64,000 nt of DNA from Cellulomonadaceae bacterium (GTDB lineage Bacteria > Actinomycetota > Actinomycetes > Actinomycetales > Cellulomonadaceae): positions 1 through 64,000 of the forward strand of contig JAIRQO010000043.1 of assembly GCA_031256435.1 (NCBI GenBank), written 5' to 3'. Both the position numbers and the translations under genes were made by a program. Under the pieces are notes generated by a model. It searched no databases and was not told where the DNA came from. It saw only the letters and a program-made list of their open reading frames with translations. Shown here in pieces: positions 43,412 to 52,943 of this stretch. Every line of letters begins with the position of its first letter. Within the stretch, counting starts at the first letter, position 1.

Positions 43412-45169
43412 CTATTGCTCGTTGTTGTCAGTGCCGTTGTCCGCCGCCGGGGGGTTCAGGTACTGAGCAACATCGGCAGGGACCTCAGCGCCAGCGGCTT
43501 CGGCCACCATGGCCTTGATGGAGGCCAACTGCTGTTCCATGTCAGCCTTGCGCGTGGAAATCTCGTCCAGTTCTGAGCGACCTTTGGCCAGGCGTGAGTT
43601 GATGTCCTCGTGCGTGCGAGCCAACAGGCCTTGCACGTGGTCATCAATCTGCTGACGAAGCTCGTCTGCTTCCTCACGCTGCTTCTTCAGGATGTGATCG
43701 GCCTCGTCGCGAGCCCGCGCGAGTTCCTGCTCGGCCTGAGCGCGAATGTCCTGCGCTGCCTTGAGTTCCTCTTCGGCACGGCGCTGACCAGCGGCGATGA
43801 TATCTGCAGCCTGGCGCTCGCCCGCAGCAACAGCGTGCTCGGCGTCCAAGCGAGCCGTTTCGCGCGTGCGATCCGCGTCCTCTTGAGCTTCCTTGCGCGT
43901 GTTGTCCGATTCCTCGGTGGCACTGGCAATGAGGCGCTCAATACGCTCGCCGAAACTGATGCCGGGTTCCACTACGGGAACGGTGATCTCCGGGAGAGAT
44001 GCGGCATCCTCGGTAGCCTGGGCCAGCGGCGTTGCCTCAGCAGGAATGTCCTCGGCAGTGGGAGCCTCAGCGGGGAGTTCTTCCGCGGCGGGAGACTCCT
44101 CGGCAGGCGCCTCCTCGGCAGACGCGTCAGCATCCTCCGCTGGGGCAGCAGCCTCTGGCGCATCCACAACCGGAGCAGCCTCATCCGCAGGTGCGTCGGA
44201 GTCGCCGTTGTTCACAGCATCGTCCTCGGCGTCCTCGTCTACTGGTGCTTCTTCCGCAGGTTCGTCGGCAGGAGCATCCTCGGTCTCAGGAGCCTCGGCT
44301 TCACCATCCTCGGGGGCCGGTTCTTCTTCGGCAGGTTCCTCGGCGGTGTCCAGCGCGTCTTCCGGAGCCTCCTCTTCGGCACCTTCGTTTACAGCACCCT
44401 CATCCTCTGCGGGTTCCTCATCGATGGCCTCGGCATCAACAGGAACGTCGTCCCCAGGCTCGTCGTCCACAGGTTCGTCGCCAACAACCTCGTCGCCAGC
44501 AGTCTCGTCACTCGGCTGTTCAGCCTCAACATCGGCGTGAGGGTCTTCACCGGTTTCCGCAACTTCCTCGCCATAGAGTGCCGGGTCCGAGCCGTTCAGC
44601 ACCTCGTCAGGGAGGGGCGCCGTGAGGGGGTCCTCGGCAAAAGTGGACGCCGGGGGCGCCTGGGTGAGCGCGTCATCAATCGGCTCCATGAGCTGGGTTG
44701 CTTCGGCGTCATCGTCACCATCAACAGCGTCCGGCTCGGCTGTCTCGGCGGTTGCCTCAGCGGCTTTGTCGGATACTGCCTGAGCAGCATCTTCGACGAC
44801 GGGCGGCATGAGTTGAGTGGCATCGTCGCTGGCTACAGCATCATCAACGGCGGGAACTTCTGACTCGGGAGTTGCGTCAGCAATGGGGGCGTTCATCACC
44901 ACGGTGGCGTCTGCTGCAGCCTCATCTGCTACGGGCTCCTCAGCAACCGGTTCGGCAGCAGGTTCGGGTGCGGGCGGGCGAATAGCACTCACACGCGTGG
45001 GCGTGGTGGGCGGCTTCTTTTCCCGCTGCCACCAGCGCAACTTGCCCGTGGTGGTGGGGGGCTCTTCCGCAGCGGGAGCGGGAACGGGAACGCCCTGAAC
45101 GGGGGTGGCAGGTGCGGCGCCTCCGGCTTGGGCGTCATCTTCTGCGGGATTCATCCGGTGCCAGCGCAT
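43412..45169 (-). CDS. Acidic coiled-coil protein, DivIVA/cytoskeleton-like
   Basis: The 585-residue protein has a Pro/Ala start, a long Ala/Glu/Asp/Pro-rich disordered region (about 60-385), then a coiled coil (about 390-550: FGERIERLIASATEESDNTR, AEQELARARDEADHILKKQR). The coiled coil resembles that of the protein encoded upstream, with which it shares a TAATG junction at 45169-45171. Such paired coiled-coil proteins in actinobacteria often scaffold polar growth or division, but I cannot assign a role. Confidence 0.7.
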   Translation of the reverse strand: MRWHRMNPAEDDAQAGGAAPATPVQGVPVPAPAAEEPPTTTGKLRWWQREKKPPTTPTRVSAIRPPAPEPAAEPVAEEPVADEAAADATVVMNAPIADATPESEVPAVDDAVASDDATQLMPPVVEDAAQAVSDKAAEATAETAEPDAVDGDDDAEATQLMEPIDDALTQAPPASTFAEDPLTAPLPDEVLNGSDPALYGEEVAETGEDPHADVEAEQPSDETAGDEVVGDEPVDDEPGDDVPVDAEAIDEEPAEDEGAVNEGAEEEAPEDALDTAEEPAEEEPAPEDGEAEAPETEDAPADEPAEEAPVDEDAEDDAVNNGDSDAPADEAAPVVDAPEAAAPAEDADASAEEAPAEESPAAEELPAEAPTAEDIPAEATPLAQATEDAASLPEITVPVVEPGISFGERIERLIASATEESDNTRKEAQEDADRTRETARLDAEHAVAAGERQAADIIAAGQRRAEEELKAAQDIRAQAEQELARARDEADHILKKQREEADELRQQIDDHVQGLLARTHEDINSRLAKGRSELDEISTRKADMEQQLASIKAMVAEAAGAEVPADVAQYLNPPAADNGTDNNEQ

Positions 45170-45921
45170 TAGTTGGCGCCCCCTTCTGATTCGTTGTGGT
45201 CCTGTGGTTTGCTGGTGAGGCCAAGGGAGCGGCGCATCGCGTCAAACTGCATAGCCACCTTGTCTCGTCGCTGAATCATGTCACGCAGGTGCTGATCTGC
45301 CTCGGAACGAATCCGAGCCACCTCGGTTTTGGCCTCATTGACCAACGTTTCGGCGCGTTCCTTGGCGCGACCCGTGGTGCGGTCCGCGTCATCGCGTGCG
45401 TTTTGCCGGGTGGTTTCCGCTTCCTCAAAGGCGGCCCTGCGCTCGGCTTCGGCCTCCGCCTGGAGTTGCTTGGCCCGCTCAGAGATGCGGTCCGCTTCCG
45501 TGGTGGTGTCCTCGGTGAGCCGCTTGGCGCGGTCCTCGGCAGCGGCAATGGTCTCGCGAGCGTCCGCCTCCGCGTTGCGGCGTGCATCCCCGGTGGTCTG
45601 CTCCGTTTCGCGGTTGATCCGCGCTGCGTCATCCGAGGCCACGCGACGAATGTCCGCGGCGTCATCGGTGGCTTCGGCAATGAGGCGGTCTGCCTCAGCC
45701 TTGGCAGCGTTTTCTACCGCTTCCGCCTTGGAGGCTGCCTCGGCCTTGGCGGTCTCGGCCGCGCGCTGTGCGTCGGTGAGGATTTGCGTGGCCTTTTCGC
45801 GAGCCGTGGCTACGGCATCGGCAGCTTCTTGCTGCGCCATCTCCACCATCTTCTCCATGCGCTCGGCATAGGTCATCGGCTGATCGCCAACGGTGGGTTG
45901 GGTTGATTCGTTCTCGGTCAC
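45169..45921 (-). CDS. Coiled-coil protein, DivIVA/Scy-like
   Basis: GTG 45921 with GGGGG before it gives 250 residues. Almost all of it is a continuous Ala/Glu/Arg-rich coiled coil with 11-residue-like periodicity (AEADRLIAEATDDAADIRR, ISERAKQLQAEAEAERRAAF). It ends in a short basic patch (MIQRRDKVAMQFDAMRRSLG). It is translated just before the acidic partner. The function is inferred only from shape; a structural role at the membrane or cell pole is plausible. Confidence 0.7.
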   Translation of the reverse strand: MTENESTQPTVGDQPMTYAERMEKMVEMAQQEAADAVATAREKATQILTDAQRAAETAKAEAASKAEAVENAAKAEADRLIAEATDDAADIRRVASDDAARINRETEQTTGDARRNAEADARETIAAAEDRAKRLTEDTTTEADRISERAKQLQAEAEAERRAAFEEAETTRQNARDDADRTTGRAKERAETLVNEAKTEVARIRSEADQHLRDMIQRRDKVAMQFDAMRRSLGLTSKPQDHNESEGGAN

Positions 45922-46087
45922 TGAAACCCCCAGCGGATTGCAGGATGGCGGCGCGCGGGTTTGCTGCACCACTGACTACGCTACCTGCGGCTTTGTCCGT
46001 TTTCACCTCATGGCGCAGCCGCGTGACTTCTCCACCGATTTCCCCAGAGTTCTTCACACCGTGATCACGTTTGCGGATTGCGCCGTG

Positions 46088-46996
46088 CTACACCGCAAGA
46101 TCGAGCGGTAAGTCCGAAATGTCTTTGAGGCGTTTCCCCTCAATCATGATGTCCAAGAGTTCCCGTGAGTCATCATGTCCAGATTCCTGGATTGCTGCTT
46201 GGAGTTCGTAGAGGGCAAAATGGTAGACACAATCAATGTCACCTGTGCCCAGGGCCAAGGAGGCAATACGCGAGGGAGTGGGTTCCCCGGTAATGACGGC
46301 CATGTGCGGGACACGCCCTTTACGGTTGCGTGTGAGGTTGAGCGCTTCGGTTCTGGCGTTCTGGGCACGGTCCGAGCGGAGCGTCCACTTGCACGAGACC
46401 ACGGCGTGCAACAGGGGAAGATCTTGGACGGCGGCGCGGAGTGGGGCGTGCGTGGCTACCGAATTGTCTACAAAAACTGCGGGCGTGTTGAACTCGGCAT
46501 CGGGAACGGGCCTCCGTGCCACGATAACGTCCGGCGCAACAACATAACCATTACCAAGCACTGTCCGGAGTAAGGGCGTCTCTTTGGTCATGGCGTCAAG
46601 GTCCGCAAGGTGGGCATATTGTTCAAACTGGGAAACACCGGATTGGCGTCCTCGAACTTGATAGATGTCCCAATCACCTGGACGCACGGCGCAAAGCCGA
46701 GGAAAGGTGTTGTTCAGGAAGTCAGCGCACACAGCTTCAAAGCGATTACCTGCGGATTGCCCTACGAGTTTGTCAGTGCCGGCGGTGGCTGAAAGGCACG
46801 TAGCAATGAAGGCGGCCCACTGCAAGGATTGGCGGTTGCCCTTGTCAGCATTACTGGCAACGCCATGGGAATCGACTGAGAGTATTCCGGACTTCAACAA
46901 CTGGCTGTGAAATGCGCGACGCTCGTCCGCCAGGGAGGTGGATCGGTGTGAGAAGTTAGCCGGGGATGCCGATGGCATCAGATATGTGTGCGACAT
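46088..46996 (-). CDS. NgoMIV-family type II restriction endonuclease
   Basis: The 302-residue protein has the NgoMIV pattern: APDVIVARRP (Asp156), VVSCKWTLRSDRAQNARTEALN (Ser-Cys-Lys 201-203, Glu217) and SRIASLALGTGDIDCVYHFA. NgoMIV cuts GCCGGC as a tetramer. Specificity here is inferred from family likeness only. The ATG is 2 bp after the stop of the cytosine methyltransferase, so the pair forms one operon with the methylase first. Confidence 0.85.
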   Translation of the reverse strand: MSHTYLMPSASPANFSHRSTSLADERRAFHSQLLKSGILSVDSHGVASNADKGNRQSLQWAAFIATCLSATAGTDKLVGQSAGNRFEAVCADFLNNTFPRLCAVRPGDWDIYQVRGRQSGVSQFEQYAHLADLDAMTKETPLLRTVLGNGYVVAPDVIVARRPVPDAEFNTPAVFVDNSVATHAPLRAAVQDLPLLHAVVSCKWTLRSDRAQNARTEALNLTRNRKGRVPHMAVITGEPTPSRIASLALGTGDIDCVYHFALYELQAAIQESGHDDSRELLDIMIEGKRLKDISDLPLDLAV

Positions 46997-46998
46997 TC

Positions 46999-48354
46999 TT
47001 AGCTCACTCTGGCTCGGGCAGCGGCGAATTCTGCGTGCCGATGATGGTCCTGTTGTCCGGTGAAACCGCGGAAGCTACCCAGCCGATATGCGGGAGCTTT
47101 CGCCGAATCACTCATGTGGACCTCGAAGTCTCGGCCTAGGTCTGCTAGTTGCGAACTGAAGTGTGCAGGCGTGATTCGCCCCGCTCCACGGAGGAGAATA
47201 TCTGCTTCGGTGAGAGGAGTTTCGGCGTCCCTAAGGATGTGGTAGAGGTGCCCTTCGTGATGTAACTCTTGATCACGGAGGCAGGTTCCTCCCTCGGGCA
47301 ATGCTGTGCCTACCTTGGCAAGTGCTGATCGGATTGCGGTGCCGACTGCGCGGGCGACCGGTGGGGGAAAGGCGTTTCCGATTTGCCTGGCCCGGCTCGT
47401 TTTCTTTCCCGTGAACTCCCACGCGTATTCTGGACTCGAGTTCCATCCCTGAATCCGGGCAATCATCTCCGTGGTGAGTTTGGGTTGGTGGTTGAGAGGG
47501 CACGTGGAGTCCGGTGGTGCGTCAGCCACGCCTGCACCATTCACTCCAAGAGCAGCCCAGGCCCTCCGTGCTCGCGTGGGGCCAAGATCTGCTCCACCAT
47601 GCTTCTTTGATCCTCCCACAATGGTAGGCGCGATGGTGTTAGCCCCGGACGCCCAGGCGGCGGCACCAAGCCACCCGTGTGCGGCCATCATTTCTCCAAT
47701 GGCTGAGCCCACCGTTCCGATGTAGGGCGTTGGTTCTGGCCATGTGAAATAAGGTGTGTATTCAGGCTTAAGCGCAACCAGAACAAACCTTGGGCGTAAC
47801 TGTGGAACGCCGTAGTTACGAGCTTCAAGGACCTTCCAGGATGACCAATACCCTAGTTCCGTCAACCGCTCTTGAACGTGCTGCCTATAACCATCAAAGC
47901 GAGGCATTGACAATCCCCGGACATTTTCCAAGAGGAGGGCACGGGGTTCGATTCGTCCCGCAAGTTCCACTGCCCATGCGAAGAGGTCTCTTTCATCCTG
48001 AGATCCACGTTGATGCCCTGCGATGGAGAACGGCGGGCAGGGCACACCACCTGCTAGAAGGTCGATCCCGTGATAGTCGTCGGGATTCCAGACAGATTCA
48101 TCGGCCACATCCCCTACAACCACATTCCACTCGGGCCGATTGTGCCGCAGGGTAGCCGCAGCATTGACATCCAACTCCACGGCGAGGGCGTGGTGGAAGC
48201 CAGCCAATTCAAGCCCCAGTGCCTGACCTCCCGCTCCCGCACAGATTTCAACTACCTGTGGGTTTGAGGGATCAGATAACACGGGAAACAGGTTAGGCGC
48301 CTTCACCCGAGAGATGGGGAAAAGGGCGTTGTGCTGCGTATTTCTTGGCTTCAT
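46999..48354 (-). CDS. DNA (cytosine-5) methyltransferase, partner of the NgoMIV-like enzyme
   Basis: The 451 residues contain the cofactor motif EICAGAGGQALGLELAG, catalytic GVPCPPFS (Cys106), ENVRGLS, and the C-terminal motif X region ARQIGNAFPPPVARAVG. About 90 further residues follow motif X, an extra C-terminal region (with EGHLYHILRDAE and SAKAPAYRLG) that resembles a small winged-helix-like unit and could aid regulation. ATG 48354 follows AAGGAGG. Confidence 0.88.
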   Translation of the reverse strand: MKPRNTQHNALFPISRVKAPNLFPVLSDPSNPQVVEICAGAGGQALGLELAGFHHALAVELDVNAAATLRHNRPEWNVVVGDVADESVWNPDDYHGIDLLAGGVPCPPFSIAGHQRGSQDERDLFAWAVELAGRIEPRALLLENVRGLSMPRFDGYRQHVQERLTELGYWSSWKVLEARNYGVPQLRPRFVLVALKPEYTPYFTWPEPTPYIGTVGSAIGEMMAAHGWLGAAAWASGANTIAPTIVGGSKKHGGADLGPTRARRAWAALGVNGAGVADAPPDSTCPLNHQPKLTTEMIARIQGWNSSPEYAWEFTGKKTSRARQIGNAFPPPVARAVGTAIRSALAKVGTALPEGGTCLRDQELHHEGHLYHILRDAETPLTEADILLRGAGRITPAHFSSQLADLGRDFEVHMSDSAKAPAYRLGSFRGFTGQQDHHRHAEFAAARARVS

Positions 48355-48417
48355 GCTGGCCTCCTTGAGTGACGCTTCGAGCGTACAACAAGGGTGTGAC
48401 ACGAAATGGTGACGCGA

Positions 48418-49311
48418 TTACGAATCCGTTTTGGTGGTGGGTTGGTCTTTCCAGTATTGGTCGATCATGGGGGGAATGCCGTCCTTACGGGACATCCAGC
48501 CGTAGAGTTCGCCGTGGACTACCCAGCGCCGGTTATTGTTCCAGGGAGATCCGGAAGGATCTGTGCAGGTGGTCATCGTGATGAGACGACGAGTGGGTTG
48601 CTGCTCGCACTTTTCTTCGCCGGTGGTGGGGTCCTTGGTACACACGGGATCATGGAACGGGTCAGGATCAATGACGTGCGTGTCATCTGGGTGAACAATG
48701 ACGTGATCAAACACGCGGTACACGTACCAGGCTTCCTTGCCCTCAAACAGGACCCAATCTCCCTTGACCAGATCCGGCAAGTGCAGGAAGTTGTCCCCGT
48801 AACTCCGGCGGTGGGCGGACACTCCAAAGTTCCCCACTTCTCCTGGTCCGGCCGTCTCCGGATAGTGAGCGGCGGCACCCGTGTTCAATACCTCGGTGGC
48901 CTTCCACTGCGTCAAGGAGCCTTCCTTGACAAGAATGCGGTTCCGAATATCTTCGTCGTACACGCCCTTTTGCCCTTGCCAACTGGGTACCGTGATGATG
49001 CCGAAGGCATCGCCCGTCTCCAAGCCGGTCAGGTCCATGACCGGGGGAGGGCACTTCACAAAGTCCGTGCAGAGCGTGGACACGTCCGCAATGGTGGTGT
49101 TGGACGGGGTCTCAAACTGATCCAACTCCTTTTGCTGCTCGCCGCGAACCAGCCAGGTGGTGGCAAATGTTTGCCACGCCCAGAATCCTGCCAGCCCCAG
49201 CGCAGCCACAATGAGGAGCCAACCAATGATGGTGCGCACCTTGCCGCGCTTGCGCTTCGGCGCTTGAGGCGCAGGGGCAGCCCCGTCAAATACAACATCA
49301 GCAACAGCCAT
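48418..49311 (-). CDS. Class E sortase, copy 2
   Basis: This 297-residue transpeptidase is anchored by one N-terminal span (IIGWLLIVAALGLAGFWAW). Catalytic residues are visible: His in VSAHRRSYGDNFLHLP, Cys in LITMTTCTDP and Arg in NNNRRWVVHGELYGW. Class E sortases attach proteins with LAxTG-like motifs to the cell wall. It is about half identical by eye to the upstream copy and 23 bp from it, so the two arose by tandem duplication. ATG 49311 follows AAGGAG. Confidence 0.88.
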   Translation of the reverse strand: MAVADVVFDGAAPAPQAPKRKRGKVRTIIGWLLIVAALGLAGFWAWQTFATTWLVRGEQQKELDQFETPSNTTIADVSTLCTDFVKCPPPVMDLTGLETGDAFGIITVPSWQGQKGVYDEDIRNRILVKEGSLTQWKATEVLNTGAAAHYPETAGPGEVGNFGVSAHRRSYGDNFLHLPDLVKGDWVLFEGKEAWYVYRVFDHVIVHPDDTHVIDPDPFHDPVCTKDPTTGEEKCEQQPTRRLITMTTCTDPSGSPWNNNRRWVVHGELYGWMSRKDGIPPMIDQYWKDQPTTKTDS

Positions 49312-49334
49312 GGTGCTCATCTCCTTCATTCACG

Positions 49335-50444
49335 CTAGGCGTTGTCTGGGGTCAGAGGAACGCCGCCACGGGTGACGGGATTCTTGGCCTTGACCTCATC
49401 GGTGTCACCCACCCAGTAGTGATCGATCATGGGAGGCGTGCCGTCCTTGCGGTACATCCACCCGTACAACTCGGCGCGCACCACCCAGCGGTGCGTGTTG
49501 TTCCACGGGGAGCCATCCTTGGCGGTACAGGTGGTCATGGTGATGAGCCGCTTGGTGGGGTTTTGGGTGCAGGTCTGCTCGCCCGTTTTCTCATCCACGG
49601 TGCATTCAGGCTCGTGATATGGGTCCGGCATCACTACGCGATATTCGCTGGGCTTGACCACCTCGTGATCAATCACGCGGTACACGTACCATGCCTGCTC
49701 CGCCTCGAAAATGACCCAGTGTCCGGGTTTCAGATCCGGCAGGTGCAGGAAGTTGTCCCCGTAAGTGCGCCTGTGCGCCGAGACGGCAAAGTTCCCCACC
49801 TCGCCCGGCCCGTTGGAGCCCACGTAATGCGCGGCAGCCCCGGTGTCCAGCACCTTGGTGGTGGCGTCCTGTTCCGTGGAGCCTTCCTTGACAAGGACGC
49901 GGTTGCGGAGATCCTCGTCCTGCGCGCCCTTCTCGCCTTCCCAACTGGGGATGGTCAAAATGCCGATGGCATCACCGGTCTCCAACTTTGACACGTCCAC
50001 CACGGGGGGTGGGCAGGCGTTGAAGTCCGTACACAGGGTGGCCACGTCCGCAACCTCGTGCGCACGCGGCGGGACGTAGGAATCAAACCAGTCCACCTGC
50101 GCGGCGAGTTCCTGAACCTGCACCTCACGCACCTGATGGGTGGTGCCAAACACCTGCCAGGCCCACATTCCGGCGGGAACCAGTGCGGCGGCAATCATTC
50201 CCCAGCCCACCAACATCCGGAGCCTGCCGCGCTTGGGGCGGGGAAGGGGGTTGTCCGCAGGGGCTGCGTTGGTGAGCGATTCATCTGCTGCGGGTGAGTC
50301 AGGGGCGTGTTCACCTTCGACGAAGGTGGCGGCTTCCCGTCCGTCGTCGCAGGAAAGAGGGTTGGCATTGACGGAAGGCATGCCTTCAGCGGGGACGCCG
50401 GTGTCCCCGTGAATTTCGGCAGGCGAAACGTCAAACTCAGCCAT
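49335..50444 (-). CDS. Class E sortase, copy 1
   Basis: From ATG 50444 the protein has 369 residues: an acidic cytoplasmic N-terminus (about 90 residues, not in copy 2), one membrane span (MLVGWGMIAAALVPAGMWAW), and the sortase domain with His in VSAHRRTYGDNFLHLP, Cys in LITMTTCTAK and Arg in NNTHRWVVRAELYGW. Both copies share a PPPV-D-LETGDA-GI segment and extra Cys pairs. The frame is open further upstream, but that part runs into the purL promoter region. Confidence 0.88.
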   Translation of the reverse strand: MAEFDVSPAEIHGDTGVPAEGMPSVNANPLSCDDGREAATFVEGEHAPDSPAADESLTNAAPADNPLPRPKRGRLRMLVGWGMIAAALVPAGMWAWQVFGTTHQVREVQVQELAAQVDWFDSYVPPRAHEVADVATLCTDFNACPPPVVDVSKLETGDAIGILTIPSWEGEKGAQDEDLRNRVLVKEGSTEQDATTKVLDTGAAAHYVGSNGPGEVGNFAVSAHRRTYGDNFLHLPDLKPGHWVIFEAEQAWYVYRVIDHEVVKPSEYRVVMPDPYHEPECTVDEKTGEQTCTQNPTKRLITMTTCTAKDGSPWNNTHRWVVRAELYGWMYRKDGTPPMIDHYWVGDTDEVKAKNPVTRGGVPLTPDNA

Positions 50445-50594
50445 GGTTACTAGCCTGCCATTGGCTGCGCCGGGATGGGCATAAAACGGGCAACCTTCAC
50501 CAAATCGCTCCCAGATTGTGACCTGCGGGCCGCCCCTGGGCATCGCGCAGACACCGGTCACGGACAACAGAAATTTCATATCACACCCAGGCAC

Positions 50595-50600
50595 TACAGT
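50595..50600 (+). promoter_or_regulatory. -10 element TACAGT, leaderless purL
   Basis: It ends 7 nt before GTG 50608; no ribosome-binding site is seen. Confidence 0.45.
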
Positions 50601-50607
50601 GACTGCC

Positions 50608-52875
50608 GTGAGTCTTGACACCGTTGCCCGCGCCATCGCCACCCCGGATGAACAGCAGCCGTATGCCGAGTTGGGCTTGAAGCCCAATGAGTATCAGCGC
50701 ATCAAGGAAATTCTGGGGCGCCGCCCCACAGCGGCGGAACTCGCCATGTATTCCGTGATGTGGTCCGAGCATTGCTCCTATAAATCCTCCAAGATTCACT
50801 TGAAGAAGTTTGGCGAGCACATGACCGAGGAGATGCGCGCCAACCTGCTGGTGGGCATGGGGCAGAACGCCGGCGTGGTGGATGTGGGCCAGGGATGGGC
50901 CGTGACGTTCAAGGTGGAATCTCACAACCACCCGTCCTTTGTGGAGCCGTATCAAGGTGCGGCCACGGGCGTGGGCGGGATTGTGCGTGACATTATTTCC
51001 ATGGGCGCGCGTCCCGTGGCCGTGATGGATCAACTGCGTTTTGGGGATGTGAACCATCCTGACACCGCTCGTGTGGTGCATGGCGTGGTATCCGGAGTGG
51101 GCGGTTACGGCAACTCGCTCGGCTTGCCCAACATTGGCGGCGAGACGGTGTTTGACCCCGCGTATCAGGGAAACCCGCTGGTCAACGCGTTGTCCATCGG
51201 CGTGCTGAGGCACGAGGACATCCACCTGGCCAATGCCGAAGGCGTGGGGAACAAGGTGATCTTGTTCGGCGCACGCACTGGAGGAGATGGTATTGGCGGC
51301 GCCTCCATTCTGGCCTCCGAGACTTTTGAGGACGGCGTACCCGCCAAGCGCCCTTCTGTTCAAGTGGGCGATCCCTTCATGGAAAAGGTGCTCATTGAAT
51401 GTTGCCTGGAACTCTATTCCGCCGGGGTGGTGGCGGGAATCCAGGACCTCGGCGCCGCCGGGATTTCCTGTGCCACCAGCGAGTTGGCCTCCAACGGCGA
51501 GGGCGGCATGCATGTATTCCTCGACGATGTACTGCTGCGGGACCCGTCCTTAAATGCCGGGGAAATCCTGATGAGCGAATCTCAGGAACGCATGATGGCC
51601 GTGGTGGCGCCGGATCGCTTGGACGAGTTCTTTGCCATTACGGGTAAATGGGACGTAGAAACCTCCATTGTGGGGGAGGTGAACGATTCGGGTCGCTTGA
51701 CCATTGACCACCACGGTGAACGCATTGTGGACGTGGACCCGCGCACCGTGGCTCACGAAGGGCCGGAATATGACCGCCCGTATGCGCGTCCCGCCTGGCA
51801 AGACGCGTTGGTGGCAGATTCCGCATCAACGCTGCCGCGTCCATCGTCGCAGGAGGAGATTCGCTCCACCATGCTGGCGCTGCTCGCCTCGCCCAACCTG
51901 TGTTCCAAAGCCTGGGTGACGGATCAGTATGACCGGTTTGTGCAGGGGAACACGGCGCTGGCCATGCCGGATGATTCCGGGGTGATCCGAGTGGATGAGG
52001 ACAGTAACCTGGGCATCGCCCTGGCCACGGATGCCAACGGGTTGTATGCCAAACTGAATCCTCGCCAGGGTGCTCAGTTGGCGCTCGCGGAGGCGTATCG
52101 CAACGTGGCCTGTACGGGAGCAACCCCGCTAGCCGTGACGGATTGCCTGAACTTCGGTTCGCCAGAGAATCCAGATTCCATGTGGCAACTGGTGGAGGCC
52201 ATCGAAGGGTTGGCCGAGGGCTGCCAGGCGCTCGGCGTGCCGGTGACCGGCGGAAACGTGTCACTCTACAACGAGACAGGCGAGCCGGGTTTGAAGGATT
52301 CCGCCATTCACCCCACCCCCGTGGTGGGAGTGCTCGGCGTCATTGATGACGTCACCACCGCTGTGCCCTCTGGATGGCAGGACGAGGGCTTGAACGTGTT
52401 GCTGGTAGGCCGGGCAACCTCGGATGAACTGGATGGTTCGGCATGGGCCGATGTAGTGCATGGCCACCTGGGCGGGGTGCCGCCGGTGGTGGACTTGAAC
52501 GCTGAAGCCGCGTTGGCCGGAGTGCTGGTGGCGGCACGTCAGGACGGGTTGGTGCAGGCTGCCCATGACCTCAGCGAAGGCGGGTTGGCTCAGGCGCTGC
52601 TGGAATCGAGTCTCCGGTTTGACGTGGGGGTGGAGGTTTCACTTCCTGACACGGACCTGTTCACAGCACTGTTCTCGGAGACCACGGGGCGCGTGCTGGT
52701 GGCTGTTGACCCTGAGGACGAGAGTGGCTTCCGCGAGATTGCTGCGATGGCGGGGGTTTCGGTGACGTCTCTGGGGACAACCGGCGGAAACGCCATCGTC
52801 GTAGGAAATATCACTATTCCCCTGGACGAAGCCCGAGCGGCCCACGAGGGCACGCTGCCCGGCCTGTTTGGGTAG
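50608..52875 (+). CDS. purL: Phosphoribosylformylglycinamidine synthase subunit PurL
   Basis: PurL converts FGAR to FGAM in purine synthesis together with PurQ and PurS. This is the small type (755 residues). It shows [41 protein letters not shown] and the GDGIGGAS loop. GTG 50608 ([19 protein letters not shown]) fits the family start; GTG 50599 is possible. purQ and purS are not adjacent. A short patch near residue 410 ([10 protein letters not shown]) contains the CATCGTCGCA motif also seen elsewhere. Confidence 0.95.
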   Translation: MSLDTVARAIATPDEQQPYAELGLKPNEYQRIKEILGRRPTAAELAMYSVMWSEHCSYKSSKIHLKKFGEHMTEEMRANLLVGMGQNAGVVDVGQGWAVTFKVESHNHPSFVEPYQGAATGVGGIVRDIISMGARPVAVMDQLRFGDVNHPDTARVVHGVVSGVGGYGNSLGLPNIGGETVFDPAYQGNPLVNALSIGVLRHEDIHLANAEGVGNKVILFGARTGGDGIGGASILASETFEDGVPAKRPSVQVGDPFMEKVLIECCLELYSAGVVAGIQDLGAAGISCATSELASNGEGGMHVFLDDVLLRDPSLNAGEILMSESQERMMAVVAPDRLDEFFAITGKWDVETSIVGEVNDSGRLTIDHHGERIVDVDPRTVAHEGPEYDRPYARPAWQDALVADSASTLPRPSSQEEIRSTMLALLASPNLCSKAWVTDQYDRFVQGNTALAMPDDSGVIRVDEDSNLGIALATDANGLYAKLNPRQGAQLALAEAYRNVACTGATPLAVTDCLNFGSPENPDSMWQLVEAIEGLAEGCQALGVPVTGGNVSLYNETGEPGLKDSAIHPTPVVGVLGVIDDVTTAVPSGWQDEGLNVLLVGRATSDELDGSAWADVVHGHLGGVPPVVDLNAEAALAGVLVAARQDGLVQAAHDLSEGGLAQALLESSLRFDVGVEVSLPDTDLFTALFSETTGRVLVAVDPEDESGFREIAAMAGVSVTSLGTTGGNAIVVGNITIPLDEARAAHEGTLPGLFG

Positions 52876-52894
52876 CGCGAGATTCGGACCGAAC

Positions 52895-52929
52895 CGTCAT
52901 GCTGCGGCCCGCAGGGATCGCAGCATCTC
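52895..52929 (+). repeat. Family-1 palindromic repeat after purL
   Basis: Starts CGTCATGCTGCGGCCCGC and ends CGCAGCATCTC. It sits between convergent genes and is a likely terminator. Confidence 0.7.
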
Positions 52930-52943
52930 TCCCCAGTCCAGGG

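Noticed and set aside
47940..47975. tRNA T-arm-like sequence GGGTTCGATTCGTCCC
   Set aside because: It lies inside the cytosine methyltransferase gene with no cloverleaf around it. I found no tRNA or rRNA genes in the window.
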